Shown: positions 7,038 through 13,467, numbered from the stretch's first letter. The stretch is DNA of 16,582 bases from an uncultured Oscillospiraceae bacterium (GCA_934659475.1 CAKUHX010000015.1:1-16582); one strand, 5' to 3'. Notes: generated by a model from the sequence alone, not told the origin. Made by a program: numbers and translations.

Positions 7038-7844
7038 ATGCTTGCGCAGGAACGGCACGCGCTGATCCTTGATATACTGCGGGAAAAGAAGATCATTCGC
7101 ATCTCCGACATCGCCACGCAGTTCGGCATCTCAAATTTGACGGCCAGGCGGGACCTGGACGCCCTTCAGGCTCAGCAGCTGATCCGCCGGGTCCACGGCG
7201 GCGCGGTGCTGCTGGAGCAGGAGAACGGCCGTGGTCCCGGACAGGCGCCCGTCCGCCCCAGGGGGCGGAACGCCCAGCGTGAGGAGATCCGCGCCATCGG
7301 AAAGCTGGCCGCCTCTCTGATCCGGGACGGCGATGTGGTGTTCCTGGGCACAGGCACCACCGTGCTGGAGGTGGCCCGGCACATGCGGCGCCTGTCCAAT
7401 CTGACCGTACTGACCAACTCCCTGGCTGTGATCAACGAACTGGCGGACAGTGGAAACACCATCTATGTGCTGGGGGGCATTTTGGATGGGAACGAATACT
7501 CCATGTCCGGGCCCTTCGCCGTAGAGATGGTGCGCACCTTCTGCGCCGACTGGGCCTTCATCGGCTGCGGCGGCGCCTCGATCGCCCACGGGATCACCGA
7601 CTACGGGGAGCCGGGGCTGTCCATCTACCGGGTCATGGTGCAGAACGCAGCCCGCTCCGTTCTGGTCGCCGGCAGCCGCAAGTTCGAGTCCGACGCCCTG
7701 TCCATCGTGTGCCCCATCAACGCAGTGTCCATGGTCATCACCGACGAAGGGGTCCCTTCCCAGTTCCGCCAGGAGCTGACCCAGCTGGGCGTGGAGCTGA
7801 AGACCGTCCGCGTCAGCGGCGGTGCCCCGGAGGACGATGTGTGA
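7038..7844 (+). CDS. DeoR/GlpR family transcriptional repressor
   Basis: 268-residue regulator. Residues 1-57 form the DeoR winged helix-turn-helix (ERHALILDILREKK, then ISDIATQFGIS and TARRDLDALQ), ending with the family wing VHGGA. The C-terminal DeoRC sensor domain follows, with the phosphorylated-ligand loop FLGTGTT (about residues 95-101) and the LTNS and LGG motifs that normally read a sugar-phosphate or polyol-phosphate. An AGGGGGA ribosome binding site precedes the ATG. It is transcribed away from the ABC/M81/phosphodiesterase operon. The shared spacer carries repeated TGTTCG sites, so it is the obvious repressor of that operon and perhaps of itself (inference). It ends at a terminator shared with the convergent BI-1 gene. 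Confidence 0.93.
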   Translation: MLAQERHALILDILREKKIIRISDIATQFGISNLTARRDLDALQAQQLIRRVHGGAVLLEQENGRGPGQAPVRPRGRNAQREEIRAIGKLAASLIRDGDVVFLGTGTTVLEVARHMRRLSNLTVLTNSLAVINELADSGNTIYVLGGILDGNEYSMSGPFAVEMVRTFCADWAFIGCGGASIAHGITDYGEPGLSIYRVMVQNAARSVLVAGSRKFESDALSIVCPINAVSMVITDEGVPSQFRQELTQLGVELKTVRVSGGAPEDDV

Positions 7845-7859
7845 GCAGTGCAGAAAAAA

Positions 7860-7893
7860 AGAGCCTCCGCCAAAGGGCGGAGGCTCTGCTTTT
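7860..7893. terminator. Bidirectional terminator between deoR-type and BI-1 genes
   Basis: Perfect 12-bp stem (7860-7871 with 7876-7887) around an AAAG loop. On the minus strand it is followed by seven U residues (A7 at 7854-7860), making it strong for the BI-1 transcript. On the plus strand the run is GCTTTT. It lies 15 bases after the regulator stop. Confidence 0.9.
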
Positions 7894-7905
7894 CCCGCGT
7901 CCGGG

Positions 7906-8622
7906 TCAGTTCCTGCGGCGGCGGCCAAACAGCTGCAGCAGGCGGATGAACAGGTTCAAAAAGTCCAGATACAGCTGCAGGGCGGAGAATACGGCCGCCT
8001 TCTCCAGCATGTCGGGGTAGCCGCAGTAGTAGCTGTAGTAGTTCCGGATCTGCTGGGTGTCATAAGCGGTATAGCCCAAAAACAGCACGATGCCCACATA
8101 GCAGAAGAAATTATTGCTCAGACTGAGGAAGGGGATGAAGAGCCCCAGGATGCCCAGGATCACCAGGAAGGTCAGTCCCGACAGCAGGATAGGGCCCATA
8201 CGGCTGAGATCGATGCCCGTAAAATGGCCGAACAGGGCCATCACTGCAAAGTACAGGGCCGCAGCGGCAAACACGATGATCACCGCGCCCAGGTCGTAGC
8301 CGCTGAGGGTCACCGACATGGTCACCCCCATCAGGGCGGAGAAGGTCAGAAACAGCCCCTGGGCCGCCCCCACGCTCATGCGCTCGATCCGGGCGGCCAT
8401 AGTGATGGACAGGGCCAGGGTGGCCACCAGCAGCGCCAGCATCAGCCAGGGCATCCGCACCAGCACCAGATACACCATTCCGGACATCATCCCCGCGATG
8501 CCCACGCCGAAGGTGATCAGCAGCCCCACGAACATCCACAAAAAGGTCCTGGCCGTATACTCCTGAATGGACAGCACCGGCTGGCCGTAGGCCTCGGAGC
8601 TGTTGTTATAGTAGTCGTTCAT
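7906..8622 (-). CDS. Bax inhibitor-1 / YccA family membrane protein
   Basis: 238-residue polytopic protein of the BI-1/TMBIM family (B. subtilis YetJ, E. coli YccA/YbhL), with seven predicted hydrophobic helices from about residue 24 to 233. YetJ is a pH-sensitive calcium leak channel, and YccA modulates FtsH. Two family acidic positions are visible, D188 (TAYDTQQI) and D220 (LQLYLDFLNLFI), which I equate with the conserved Asp pair of the pore. The tail is basic (RRRRN). I chose the ATG at 8622 because AAAGGAGG lies eight bases upstream; the open frame to 8790 runs through the promoter and a hairpin. It is monocistronic, between its own promoter and a strong terminator. Physiological role here is unknown. 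Confidence 0.92.
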   Translation of the reverse strand: MNDYYNNSSEAYGQPVLSIQEYTARTFLWMFVGLLITFGVGIAGMMSGMVYLVLVRMPWLMLALLVATLALSITMAARIERMSVGAAQGLFLTFSALMGVTMSVTLSGYDLGAVIIVFAAAALYFAVMALFGHFTGIDLSRMGPILLSGLTFLVILGILGLFIPFLSLSNNFFCYVGIVLFLGYTAYDTQQIRNYYSYYCGYPDMLEKAAVFSALQLYLDFLNLFIRLLQLFGRRRRN

Positions 8623-8639
8623 AAACAGTTCCTCCTTTC

Positions 8640-8657
8640 GGCCCGCGCCTGCGGGCC
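8640..8657 (-). other. Leader hairpin directly before the BI-1 ribosome binding site
   Basis: Seven-bp GC-only stem GGCCCGC/GCGGGCC with a four-base loop in the BI-1 5' leader, ending next to the GAAAGGAGG site. Its position near the 5' end of the mRNA suggests transcript stabilisation. It leaves the ribosome binding site exposed. Confidence 0.45.
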
Positions 8658-8665
8658 TTGTCCCT

Positions 8666-8694
8666 ATTATACTTCCCCCGCCGCCGCTGTGCAA
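8666..8694 (-). promoter_or_regulatory. Promoter of the BI-1 family gene
   Basis: On the minus strand TTGCAC (8689-8694) and a perfect TATAAT (8666-8671) are separated by 17 bases. Transcription would start near 8659, just before the leader hairpin. Confidence 0.75.
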
Positions 8695-8753
8695 GCCGTT
8701 TCTGCCGTTCCGCTTTTTGCCTGCACCGCCGGAAAATTTTTCTCTCTTCCCCC

Positions 8754-8782
8754 TTGACAGATCCTTCTTTCTGTTGTAAAAT
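8754..8782 (+). promoter_or_regulatory. Promoter of the leader peptide-metY transcript
   Basis: Perfect TTGACA (8754-8759), a 17-base spacer and TAAAAT (8777-8782), with transcription expected near 8789. This leaves a leader of about 270 bases before metY, far longer than needed for translation initiation. The leader contains a short Met/Cys-rich ORF and an intrinsic terminator. Confidence 0.8.
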
Positions 8783-8827
8783 TCGTTCAACCTACTTGGT
8801 AAGTTCGTTTATGAAGGAGGACACGCT

Positions 8828-8935
8828 ATGACACCCTTCCGTTCCGCCGGCGGTATGCTGAAGATGGACATGTGCGCTATGTGCATGCCCCGTTTTGCCG
8901 CGCCGCCGATGTGTTCTCCTTCCCTCCGCAGATAA
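8828..8935 (+). CDS. Met/Cys-rich leader peptide upstream of metY (35 residues)
   Basis: Short ORF with an excellent AAGGAGG site seven bases before its ATG. The peptide has Met at 1, 10, 13, 15, 18, 20 and 28 and Cys at 16, 19 and 29, including the core MLKMDMCAMCMPR. Ten of 35 residues therefore carry sulfur, with five Met and two Cys codons packed into residues 10-20. It lies between a strong promoter and a terminator ahead of metY, so ribosome pausing when methionyl- or cysteinyl-tRNA is scarce could control read-through. A stop-adjacent hairpin (8936-8955) follows the TAA. It is too short for an enzyme. A Met/Cys-rich metal-binding microprotein is the alternative, but context favours a regulatory leader. 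The function is inference; the ORF, start signal and composition are seen directly. Confidence 0.72.
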   Translation: MTPFRSAGGMLKMDMCAMCMPRFAAPPMCSPSLRR

Positions 8936-8955
8936 GGGCCGTCCCTCTCCGGCCC
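8936..8955 (+). promoter_or_regulatory. Leader hairpin immediately after the leader-peptide stop
   Basis: GGGCCG (8936-8941) pairs with CGGCCC (8950-8955) across an eight-base loop, starting at the base after the TAA. Its 3' side overlaps CTC-T-CCGGC (8945-8953), which can instead pair with GCCGGGAG (8969-8976) in the left arm of the downstream terminator, with one bulged base. The segments are therefore mutually exclusive, as in an attenuator. Which state forms under starvation cannot be settled by eye. Confidence 0.5.
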
Positions 8956-8969
8956 GATGCGCTGTGCCG

Positions 8970-9002
8970 CCGGGAGACTCCATCGGAGTTTCCCGGTTTT
9001 TT
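8970..9002 (+). terminator. Intrinsic terminator in the metY leader (putative attenuator)
   Basis: Twelve-bp stem (8970-8981 with 8985-8996, one G-U pair) with a three-base ATC loop, followed by TTTTTT and then CAATTTTT. It stands 58 bases upstream of the metY start and downstream of the metY promoter. Unless it is bypassed, metY mRNA would end here, so its presence implies conditional read-through. Confidence 0.88.
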
Positions 9003-9060
9003 CAATTTTTCTTCCCCGCTCCTCATGCGGAAACTATCATCAGAAAAGAGGTCTATCACC

Positions 9061-10341
9061 ATGAGTCAGTATAAATTCGAGACCCTTCAGCTCCATGTGG
9101 GTCAGGAGCAGGCCGATCCCGCCACCGACGCCCGGGCCGTCCCCATCTATGCCACCACCTCCTATGTGTTCCATAACGCCCAGCACGCCGCCGACCGCTT
9201 CGGCCTGCGGGATGCGGGCAATATCTACGGCCGCCTGACCAACTCCACCCAGGACGTGTTTGAAAAGCGCATCGCAGCCCTGGAGGGGGGCGTGGCCGCC
9301 CTGGCCGTGGCCTCCGGCGCCGCCGCCATCACCTACACCATCCAAGCCCTGGCCCAGCAGGGGGACCACATCGTCTCCCAAAAGGCCGTCTACGGCGGCA
9401 CCTATAACCTGCTGGCCCACACCCTGGCCCAGTTCGGTGTGAGCACCACCTTTGTGGACGCCCACGACTTGGCGGAGGTAGAGGGGGCCATCCGGCCCAA
9501 CACCAAGGCCATCTATCTGGAGACCCTGGGCAACCCCAACAGCGACATCCCCGACATCGACGCCATCGCCGCCATCGCCCACAAGCACGGCCTGCCCGTG
9601 GTGGTGGACAACACCTTCGGCACCCCCTACCTGATCCGGCCCATCGAACACGGCGCGGACATCGTGGTCCACTCCGCCACCAAGTTCATCGGCGGCCACG
9701 GCACCACTCTAGGCGGCGTGATCGTGGACTCCGGCAAATTCGACTGGAAGGCCAGCGGCAAGTACGCCCCCATCGCCGCCCCCAACCCCAGCTATCACGG
9801 CGTTTCCTTCGCGGACGCCGCCGGTCCCGCGGCCTTTGTGACCTACATCCGGGCCATCCTCCTGCGGGATGAAGGGGCGGCCATCTCCCCCTTCGCCGCC
9901 TTCCTGCTCCTTCAGGGCACCGAGACCCTGTCTCTCCGCCTGGAGCGCCACGCGGAGAACACCAAGAAGGTGGTGGAGTACCTGTCCAAGCACCCCAAGG
10001 TGGCCAAGGTGAACCACCCCAGCCTGCCTGACCACCCCGACCACGCCCTGTACGAGAAGTATTTCCCCAACGGCGGCGCCAGCATCTTCACCTTTGAGAT
10101 CAAGGGCGGGCAGGAGGCTGCCTTCCGCTTCATCGACCACCTGGAGATCTTCTCCCTGCTGGCCAATGTGGCCGACGTGAAGAGCCTGGTCATCCACCCC
10201 GCCACCACCACCCACTCCCAGCTGACGGCGGAGGAGCTGGCCGACCAGGGCATCACCCCGGCCACCATCCGCCTGTCCATCGGCACGGAGCACATCGACG
10301 ACATCATCGCCGATCTGGAAAAGGGTTTTGCAGCCGTATAA
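9061..10341 (+). CDS. metY: O-acetylhomoserine aminocarboxypropyltransferase (sulfhydrylase)
   Basis: 426-residue PLP enzyme of the Cys/Met metabolism (trans-sulfuration) family. It condenses O-acetyl-L-homoserine with sulfide to give L-homocysteine, or with methanethiol to give methionine. Visible landmarks are the MetY-type N-terminus ([17 protein letters not shown]), YGRLTNSTQ at 56-64 (phosphate-binding Tyr/Arg), SGAAA near 85, the PLP-nitrogen Asp at 183 (VVDNTFGTP) and the Schiff-base lysine K208 ([11 protein letters not shown]). Length is typical of MetY and longer than MetB/MetC. The ATG at 9061 follows a GAGG site; an open frame reaching to 8872 would run through the leader terminator and is rejected. 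The transcript begins at 8789 and passes the Met/Cys leader peptide and terminator, so expression is probably tied to sulfur amino acid supply. Confidence 0.95.
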   Translation: MSQYKFETLQLHVGQEQADPATDARAVPIYATTSYVFHNAQHAADRFGLRDAGNIYGRLTNSTQDVFEKRIAALEGGVAALAVASGAAAITYTIQALAQQGDHIVSQKAVYGGTYNLLAHTLAQFGVSTTFVDAHDLAEVEGAIRPNTKAIYLETLGNPNSDIPDIDAIAAIAHKHGLPVVVDNTFGTPYLIRPIEHGADIVVHSATKFIGGHGTTLGGVIVDSGKFDWKASGKYAPIAAPNPSYHGVSFADAAGPAAFVTYIRAILLRDEGAAISPFAAFLLLQGTETLSLRLERHAENTKKVVEYLSKHPKVAKVNHPSLPDHPDHALYEKYFPNGGASIFTFEIKGGQEAAFRFIDHLEIFSLLANVADVKSLVIHPATTTHSQLTAEELADQGITPATIRLSIGTEHIDDIIADLEKGFAAV

Positions 10342-10356
10342 GATCCCCTCTCACAT

Positions 10357-10399
10357 AAAGAGCACTGCCCCCAACTTCGTGTTGGGGGCAGTGCTCTTT
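10357..10399. terminator. Bidirectional terminator between metY and the LysR gene
   Basis: A 19-bp perfect stem (10357-10375 with 10381-10399) around a five-base TTCGT loop, with U residues following on the plus strand (CTTTTT) and UUU on the minus strand. It lies 15 bases after the metY stop and 12 bases after the LysR stop on the opposite strand. Confidence 0.92.
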
Positions 10400-10411
10400 T
10401 TATGTATCCTC

Positions 10412-11338
10412 TCAGTGAACGGCGGCGAACCGCTTCTTCAGCTCGCCGATAAATTCCCGTGCGATGGGCGACGGCTTTTCGCTCTGGGAGTAGATATATC
10501 CGAACTCCAGCCGGCTGGTGCAGTCCTCAATGGGAATGGACTTCACCCGGTAGGAGTCCTCCTGCCGGCTGAAGGAGCTGATGCCGATCCCATAGAAGTC
10601 GCTTCTTTCGATCATCCGCAGCAGGGAGGAACGGCTGCACACATACACGATGCGCCTGTTGCGGTTCAGATTCAACTCTCCCTGTTCGCTCTGGATGCGG
10701 TTGGTAAAGTCCTCATACTGGCCCATGAACCGGACAAAGGGGTACGCCCCCACGGTCTGAAGATTCACCGGTATATTCTGCTGCTGCAGGGGGTGGTTTT
10801 CTGAGATCAGGATATGGGGCTTGGCCTGACCAAGGGTGTGATAGCTCAGGCGCTTGTCCGCCAGAGAGGCCAGGAACCGCTCCTTCCGGCGGCTGTCGAA
10901 GTACAGCACCCCCACATTGGACTGGTTGGAGTATACGTCCTCGATCACGTTCTCCGGTGTCTCTTCATTCAGGCGGTAGGCAAAGGCGGGGTCATCCTTG
11001 TGCCGGGCCACGGTCTCGATAAAGCACTCCATAATGTGGGAGAATTTGGTCATAGACACGCTGAAGGTATCCTCCCGCACGGCGGGGTCGCTGTAAAGGG
11101 CGCGGATCTCCCGGTATTCCTGCATCATTTTGCTGGCGTGGCCCAGGAACTCGTCCCCCTCGGTGGTCAGGCGCACACCGTGGCGGGTGCGGTGGAGCAG
11201 GGTGATGCCCAGCTCATTTTCCAGATCGCGGATGATCTTTCCCAGACTGGGCTGAGAGATATACAGGATGCGGGCGGCCTTGTTGAAGGATCCCGCCTTG
11301 ACCACAGTGATGAAATACTCGATGTGCTCGATGTTCAC
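10412..11338 (-). CDS. LysR family transcriptional regulator
   Basis: 308-residue LysR-type regulator. The N-terminal winged helix-turn-helix spans residues 1-60 (IEYFITVVKAGSFNKAARILYIS, given here in part as AGSFNKAARILYISQPS, then LGKIIRDLENELG and LLHRTRHGVRLT), followed by a linker helix and a substrate-binding effector domain to the C-terminus. It starts with GTG at 11338, supported by a GGGGGGAG site six bases upstream and by the canonical MNIEHIEYF beginning. It is divergent from the glutamine synthetase gene, the usual arrangement for a LysR regulator and its target, so control of that gene and of itself is likely (inference). The effector cannot be predicted. Its leader contains a perfect GAAACC-GGTC-GGTTTC palindrome. 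Confidence 0.93.
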   Translation of the reverse strand: MNIEHIEYFITVVKAGSFNKAARILYISQPSLGKIIRDLENELGITLLHRTRHGVRLTTEGDEFLGHASKMMQEYREIRALYSDPAVREDTFSVSMTKFSHIMECFIETVARHKDDPAFAYRLNEETPENVIEDVYSNQSNVGVLYFDSRRKERFLASLADKRLSYHTLGQAKPHILISENHPLQQQNIPVNLQTVGAYPFVRFMGQYEDFTNRIQSEQGELNLNRNRRIVYVCSRSSLLRMIERSDFYGIGISSFSRQEDSYRVKSIPIEDCTSRLEFGYIYSQSEKPSPIAREFIGELKKRFAAVH

Positions 11339-11361
11339 GCTGTCTCCCCCCTTCTCCGTAT

Positions 11362-11377
11362 GAAACCGGTCGGTTTC
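11362..11377. repeat. Inverted repeat in the LysR leader, candidate operator
   Basis: Perfect GAAACC-GGTC-GGTTTC repeat located between the LysR promoter and its GTG start, about 30-45 bases after the expected transcription start. A second dyad, TCCAT-TTTT-ATGGA (11383-11396), lies next to it. They may be autoregulatory protein-binding sites or RNA hairpins. Confidence 0.4.
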
Positions 11378-11412
11378 TGCCCTCCATTTTTATGGAAGCA
11401 CTTTCCCAGTAA

Positions 11413-11421
11413 ATTATACCA
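11413..11421 (-). promoter_or_regulatory. Extended -10 promoter of the LysR gene
   Basis: On the minus strand TGG-TATAAT forms an extended -10 element, with a poor -35 (TGGCAC, 17-base spacing). The -10 box is inside a CAGT...ACTG dyad (11407-11425), so a bound regulator could block it. Confidence 0.6.
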
Positions 11422-11510
11422 ACTGCCCCCGGCCTGTGCCACTGTTTCGGTTATATTTTTTTGTTTTCGGCGGTTAGTACAAACCTGAACTATACTCCGT
11501 TTTGTATATT

Positions 11511-11519
11511 TGATATAAT
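11511..11519 (+). promoter_or_regulatory. Extended -10 promoter of the glutamine synthetase gene
   Basis: TGA-TATAAT makes a perfect -10 with extended TG. The -35 position (TATACT at 11491-11496) does not resemble the consensus, which is usual for promoters that need an activator. A TAGT-N10-ACTA dyad (11475-11492) ends just there. Apart from these elements, the two promoters and the inverted repeats, I see nothing further in the 312-base spacer 11339-11650. Confidence 0.6.
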
Positions 11520-11650
11520 ATCCGTGCGGGGTAAGGCTGTTTTTTCAGTCATAATGTCATCCCGATCGCAGTGCCGCCCCTTTACTCCCGCAGCAGGAGC
11601 AAGCTTCCGTCAGATGCAGGATCCAGCGTGAAAATAAGGAGGTATTTGAA

Positions 11651-13075
11651 ATGGCAAAGACCGCGCACGAGGTGATCCGGCTCATCCGTGAGCAGGGCAT
11701 AAAGATGGTGGACTTCAAAATGGTGGACATCAATGGGCAATACCGCCATGTGACCATCCCCGCCCAGAACTTTTCCGAAGCCACCATGACCGAGGGCATC
11801 GGCTTCGATGCCTCCAACTACGGCTATGCCGCGGTGGAAAAGAGCGACATGGTGTTCATCCCCGACCCGGACACCGCCCGCCCCGACCCCTTCTGCGAGG
11901 TGCCCACCCTGTCCATGACCGGCAGCGCCATGATCATCGACTACCCCCAGAACCGCCCCCTGCCCCAGTACCCCCGGAACATCGTCCGGGCGGCGGAGGC
12001 GTATATGCGCGGCACCGGCATCGCGGACACCATGCTCATCCTGCCGGAGTTCGAGTTCTATCTCTTTGACCGCGTGACCTGGCAGGCAGGACCCGAAGCC
12101 ATCGCCATGACACTGGACGCAGAGCAGGCCCACTGGAACAGCGGCGGGAACGGCAAAGGACTCATTGTGCCCCGGCAGGGACACTACCACATCGCCAAGC
12201 CCCTGGACCGCACCTATGAGTGCCGCAGCGAGATGTGCCTGCGCATGGAGGAGGCGGGCATCCCCATCAAGTACCACCACCCGGAAGTGGGGGGCGCCGG
12301 TCAGTTCGAGATCGAGCCCAAGCTGGCCCCCATGTCCAAAATGGCCGACGACACCATGACCATCAAATACATCATCCACAACACCGCCCTGAAATACGGC
12401 AAGACGGCCACCTTCATGCCCAAGCCCGTCTACGGCGAGGCGGGCAGCGGCATGCACGTCCACATGCTGCTGATGAAGGATGGCCAGCCCGTATTTTCCG
12501 ACGACAGCGGCTACTCCCACCTGAGCCGGGAGGCCCACTGGTTCATGGGCGGCCTTTTGAAGCACATCTCCTCCCTGTGCGCCATCACCAACCCCAGCAC
12601 CAACTCCTTCAAGCGCCTGGTGCCCGGGTTCGAGGCCCCGGTCACCGTGGGCTACGCCACCGGCAACCGCAGCGCCGTCATCCGCATCCCGGCCTACGCC
12701 AGATCCCCCGGCCTGCGGCGGTTCGAGATCCGCAACCCCGATGCCACCTGCAACCCCTATTTCTGCTACGCTGCTCTGCTCATGGCCGGGCTGGATGGCA
12801 TCGAAAACCGCATCGACCCCCACGAAAACGGCTGGGGCCCTTATGATATAAACCTGTATACCCTGCCGGAGGAGGAGAAGGCGAAGCTCCAGAGCCTGCC
12901 CGCCAGCCTGGACGCCGCCCTGGACGCCCTGGAGGCCGACCATGGCTACCTGACCAGGGGCGGCGTGTTCCCGGAGGAGCTGCTGGACAGCCTGATCGCC
13001 GCCAAGCGGCGGGAGTGCCGGGAGATGGCCGCCATCCCCCACCCGGCGGAATTTGAGCGGTATTTCGATCTTTAA
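11651..13075 (+). CDS. glnA: Glutamine synthetase, type I
   Basis: 474-residue GSI-family enzyme, expected to make glutamine from glutamate, ammonia and ATP in a dodecamer. Catalytic landmarks are kept: D53 and S55 (GFDASNYG, replacing the usual DGSS), metal ligands E133/E135 (LPEFEFYLFD), E212 and E220 (GGAGQFEIE), H269 (GSGMHVHM), NPSTNSFKRLVPG, flap E328 (GFEAP), R340/R345 (NRSAVIRIP), and E359/R361 (RRFEIRNPD in place of the usual R-x-EVRFPD). Y403 in NLYTLPEEE aligns with the adenylylation tyrosine of E. coli GlnA. A TAAGGAGGT site is eight bases before the ATG. Single gene with its own promoter and terminator, divergent from a LysR regulator. The variant DASNYG loop marks a distinct subgroup, so a gamma-glutamyl-amine ligase activity cannot be excluded. 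Confidence 0.88.
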   Translation: MAKTAHEVIRLIREQGIKMVDFKMVDINGQYRHVTIPAQNFSEATMTEGIGFDASNYGYAAVEKSDMVFIPDPDTARPDPFCEVPTLSMTGSAMIIDYPQNRPLPQYPRNIVRAAEAYMRGTGIADTMLILPEFEFYLFDRVTWQAGPEAIAMTLDAEQAHWNSGGNGKGLIVPRQGHYHIAKPLDRTYECRSEMCLRMEEAGIPIKYHHPEVGGAGQFEIEPKLAPMSKMADDTMTIKYIIHNTALKYGKTATFMPKPVYGEAGSGMHVHMLLMKDGQPVFSDDSGYSHLSREAHWFMGGLLKHISSLCAITNPSTNSFKRLVPGFEAPVTVGYATGNRSAVIRIPAYARSPGLRRFEIRNPDATCNPYFCYAALLMAGLDGIENRIDPHENGWGPYDINLYTLPEEEKAKLQSLPASLDAALDALEADHGYLTRGGVFPEELLDSLIAAKRRECREMAAIPHPAEFERYFDL

Positions 13076-13085
13076 ACGGTCATTC

Positions 13086-13117
13086 CGGCTCCCGTACTGC
13101 GGAACGGGAGCCGTTTT
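13086..13117 (+). terminator. Intrinsic terminator after glnA
   Basis: Perfect 10-bp stem (13086-13095 CGGCTCCCGT with 13104-13113) around an eight-base loop, followed by TTTT. It begins 11 bases after the glutamine synthetase stop. Confidence 0.88.
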
Positions 13118-13177
13118 CATTGACAAGAACACTTCCGGTCCACAGAAGCGCAGGATAAAAAAATATCACGCGGGTGA

Positions 13178-13206
13178 TTGTATTTTTGTTTTTCTTATGT
13201 TATCAT
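13178..13206 (+). promoter_or_regulatory. Promoter of the brnQ transcript
   Basis: TTGTAT (13178-13183), a 17-base spacer and TATCAT (13201-13206) with an extended TGT just before the -10. Transcription would start near 13213, leaving a leader of about 255 bases before brnQ. The leader contains a short ORF and several hairpins. Confidence 0.65.
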
Positions 13207-13211
13207 AAGAA
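13192..13211. promoter_or_regulatory. Palindromic operator over the brnQ -10 box
   Basis: Perfect 8-bp inverted repeat TTCTTATG-TTAT-CATAAGAA that covers the -10 box completely. A dimeric repressor bound here would block RNA polymerase. Its identity is unknown and no adjacent regulator gene exists for it. Confidence 0.6.
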
Positions 13212-13336
13212 ATACCGTTTGATGTCCTATGACCTTTCCAGCACAAAGCAGTATTTGTCCCGCTGAGGGGGACGCCCTGCGTCCCGCGGAACCGCCGGCC
13301 CAATAAGGCCGTGTCTTGATCAAGGAGGGGATCCGT

Positions 13337-13435
13337 ATGCACGCCATGATCACGTCTGAGCGCACCGCTTTGGAAGTGACAGGGCGGATGGTCATTATGG
13401 AGGGGAACTATGCTCCCCTTTTCCTGTATCAATGA
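13337..13435 (+). CDS. Short leader ORF upstream of brnQ (32 codons)
   Basis: Small ORF with a strong AAGGAGGGG site (13322-13330) seven bases before its ATG, ending in TGA 32 bases before the brnQ start. The peptide begins MHAMITSERTALEV and ends APLFLYQ. Seven of 32 residues are Ile, Leu or Val, which is not an obvious enrichment, so a simple branched-chain-codon attenuator is not clear. Its last 17 codons run through a large nested hairpin (13387-13440), so translation of the ORF must melt that structure. The ORF may therefore work by translation itself rather than by its product. Both the start signal and the hairpin overlap are seen directly; the regulatory role is inference. Confidence 0.42.
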   Translation: MHAMITSERTALEVTGRMVIMEGNYAPLFLYQ

Positions 13436-13440
13436 CCATC
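13387..13440 (+). other. Nested hairpin in the brnQ leader
   Basis: Outer 10-bp perfect stem GATGGTCATT (13387-13396) with AATGACCATC (13431-13440). Inside it AGGGGA (13401-13406) pairs with TCCCCT (13414-13419), followed by TTTT, giving a terminator-like inner hairpin. The whole lies between the promoter and the AAAGGA site of brnQ and overlaps the end of the leader ORF. Confidence 0.55.
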
Positions 13441-13467
13441 TCTCTTTCATGAAAGGACACGATCAAT

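Noticed and set aside
8811..8831. Six-codon ORF (MKEDTL) before the leader peptide
   Set aside because: Its ATG lies immediately before the Shine-Dalgarno site of the leader ORF and has no site of its own.
8872..9060. In-frame N-terminal extension of metY
   Set aside because: It runs through the leader hairpin and terminator and lacks a ribosome binding site; [10 protein letters not shown] is the normal family start.
8790..9060. SAM riboswitch or T-box in the metY leader
   Set aside because: No SAM-I core motifs and no T-box GGNACCGCG-type sequence; the leader is instead occupied by an ORF and a terminator.
11582..13132. 516-codon minus-strand frame opposite glutamine synthetase, and 13447-14793 opposite brnQ
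   Set aside because: Both are antisense shadows of conserved genes, rich in Gly/Val/His/Gln repeats, and run through terminators.
13250..13300. T-box in the brnQ leader (GCGGAACCGCC looks vaguely similar)
   Set aside because: The conserved AGGGTGG-ACCGCG order and a downstream specifier stem plus terminator are absent.
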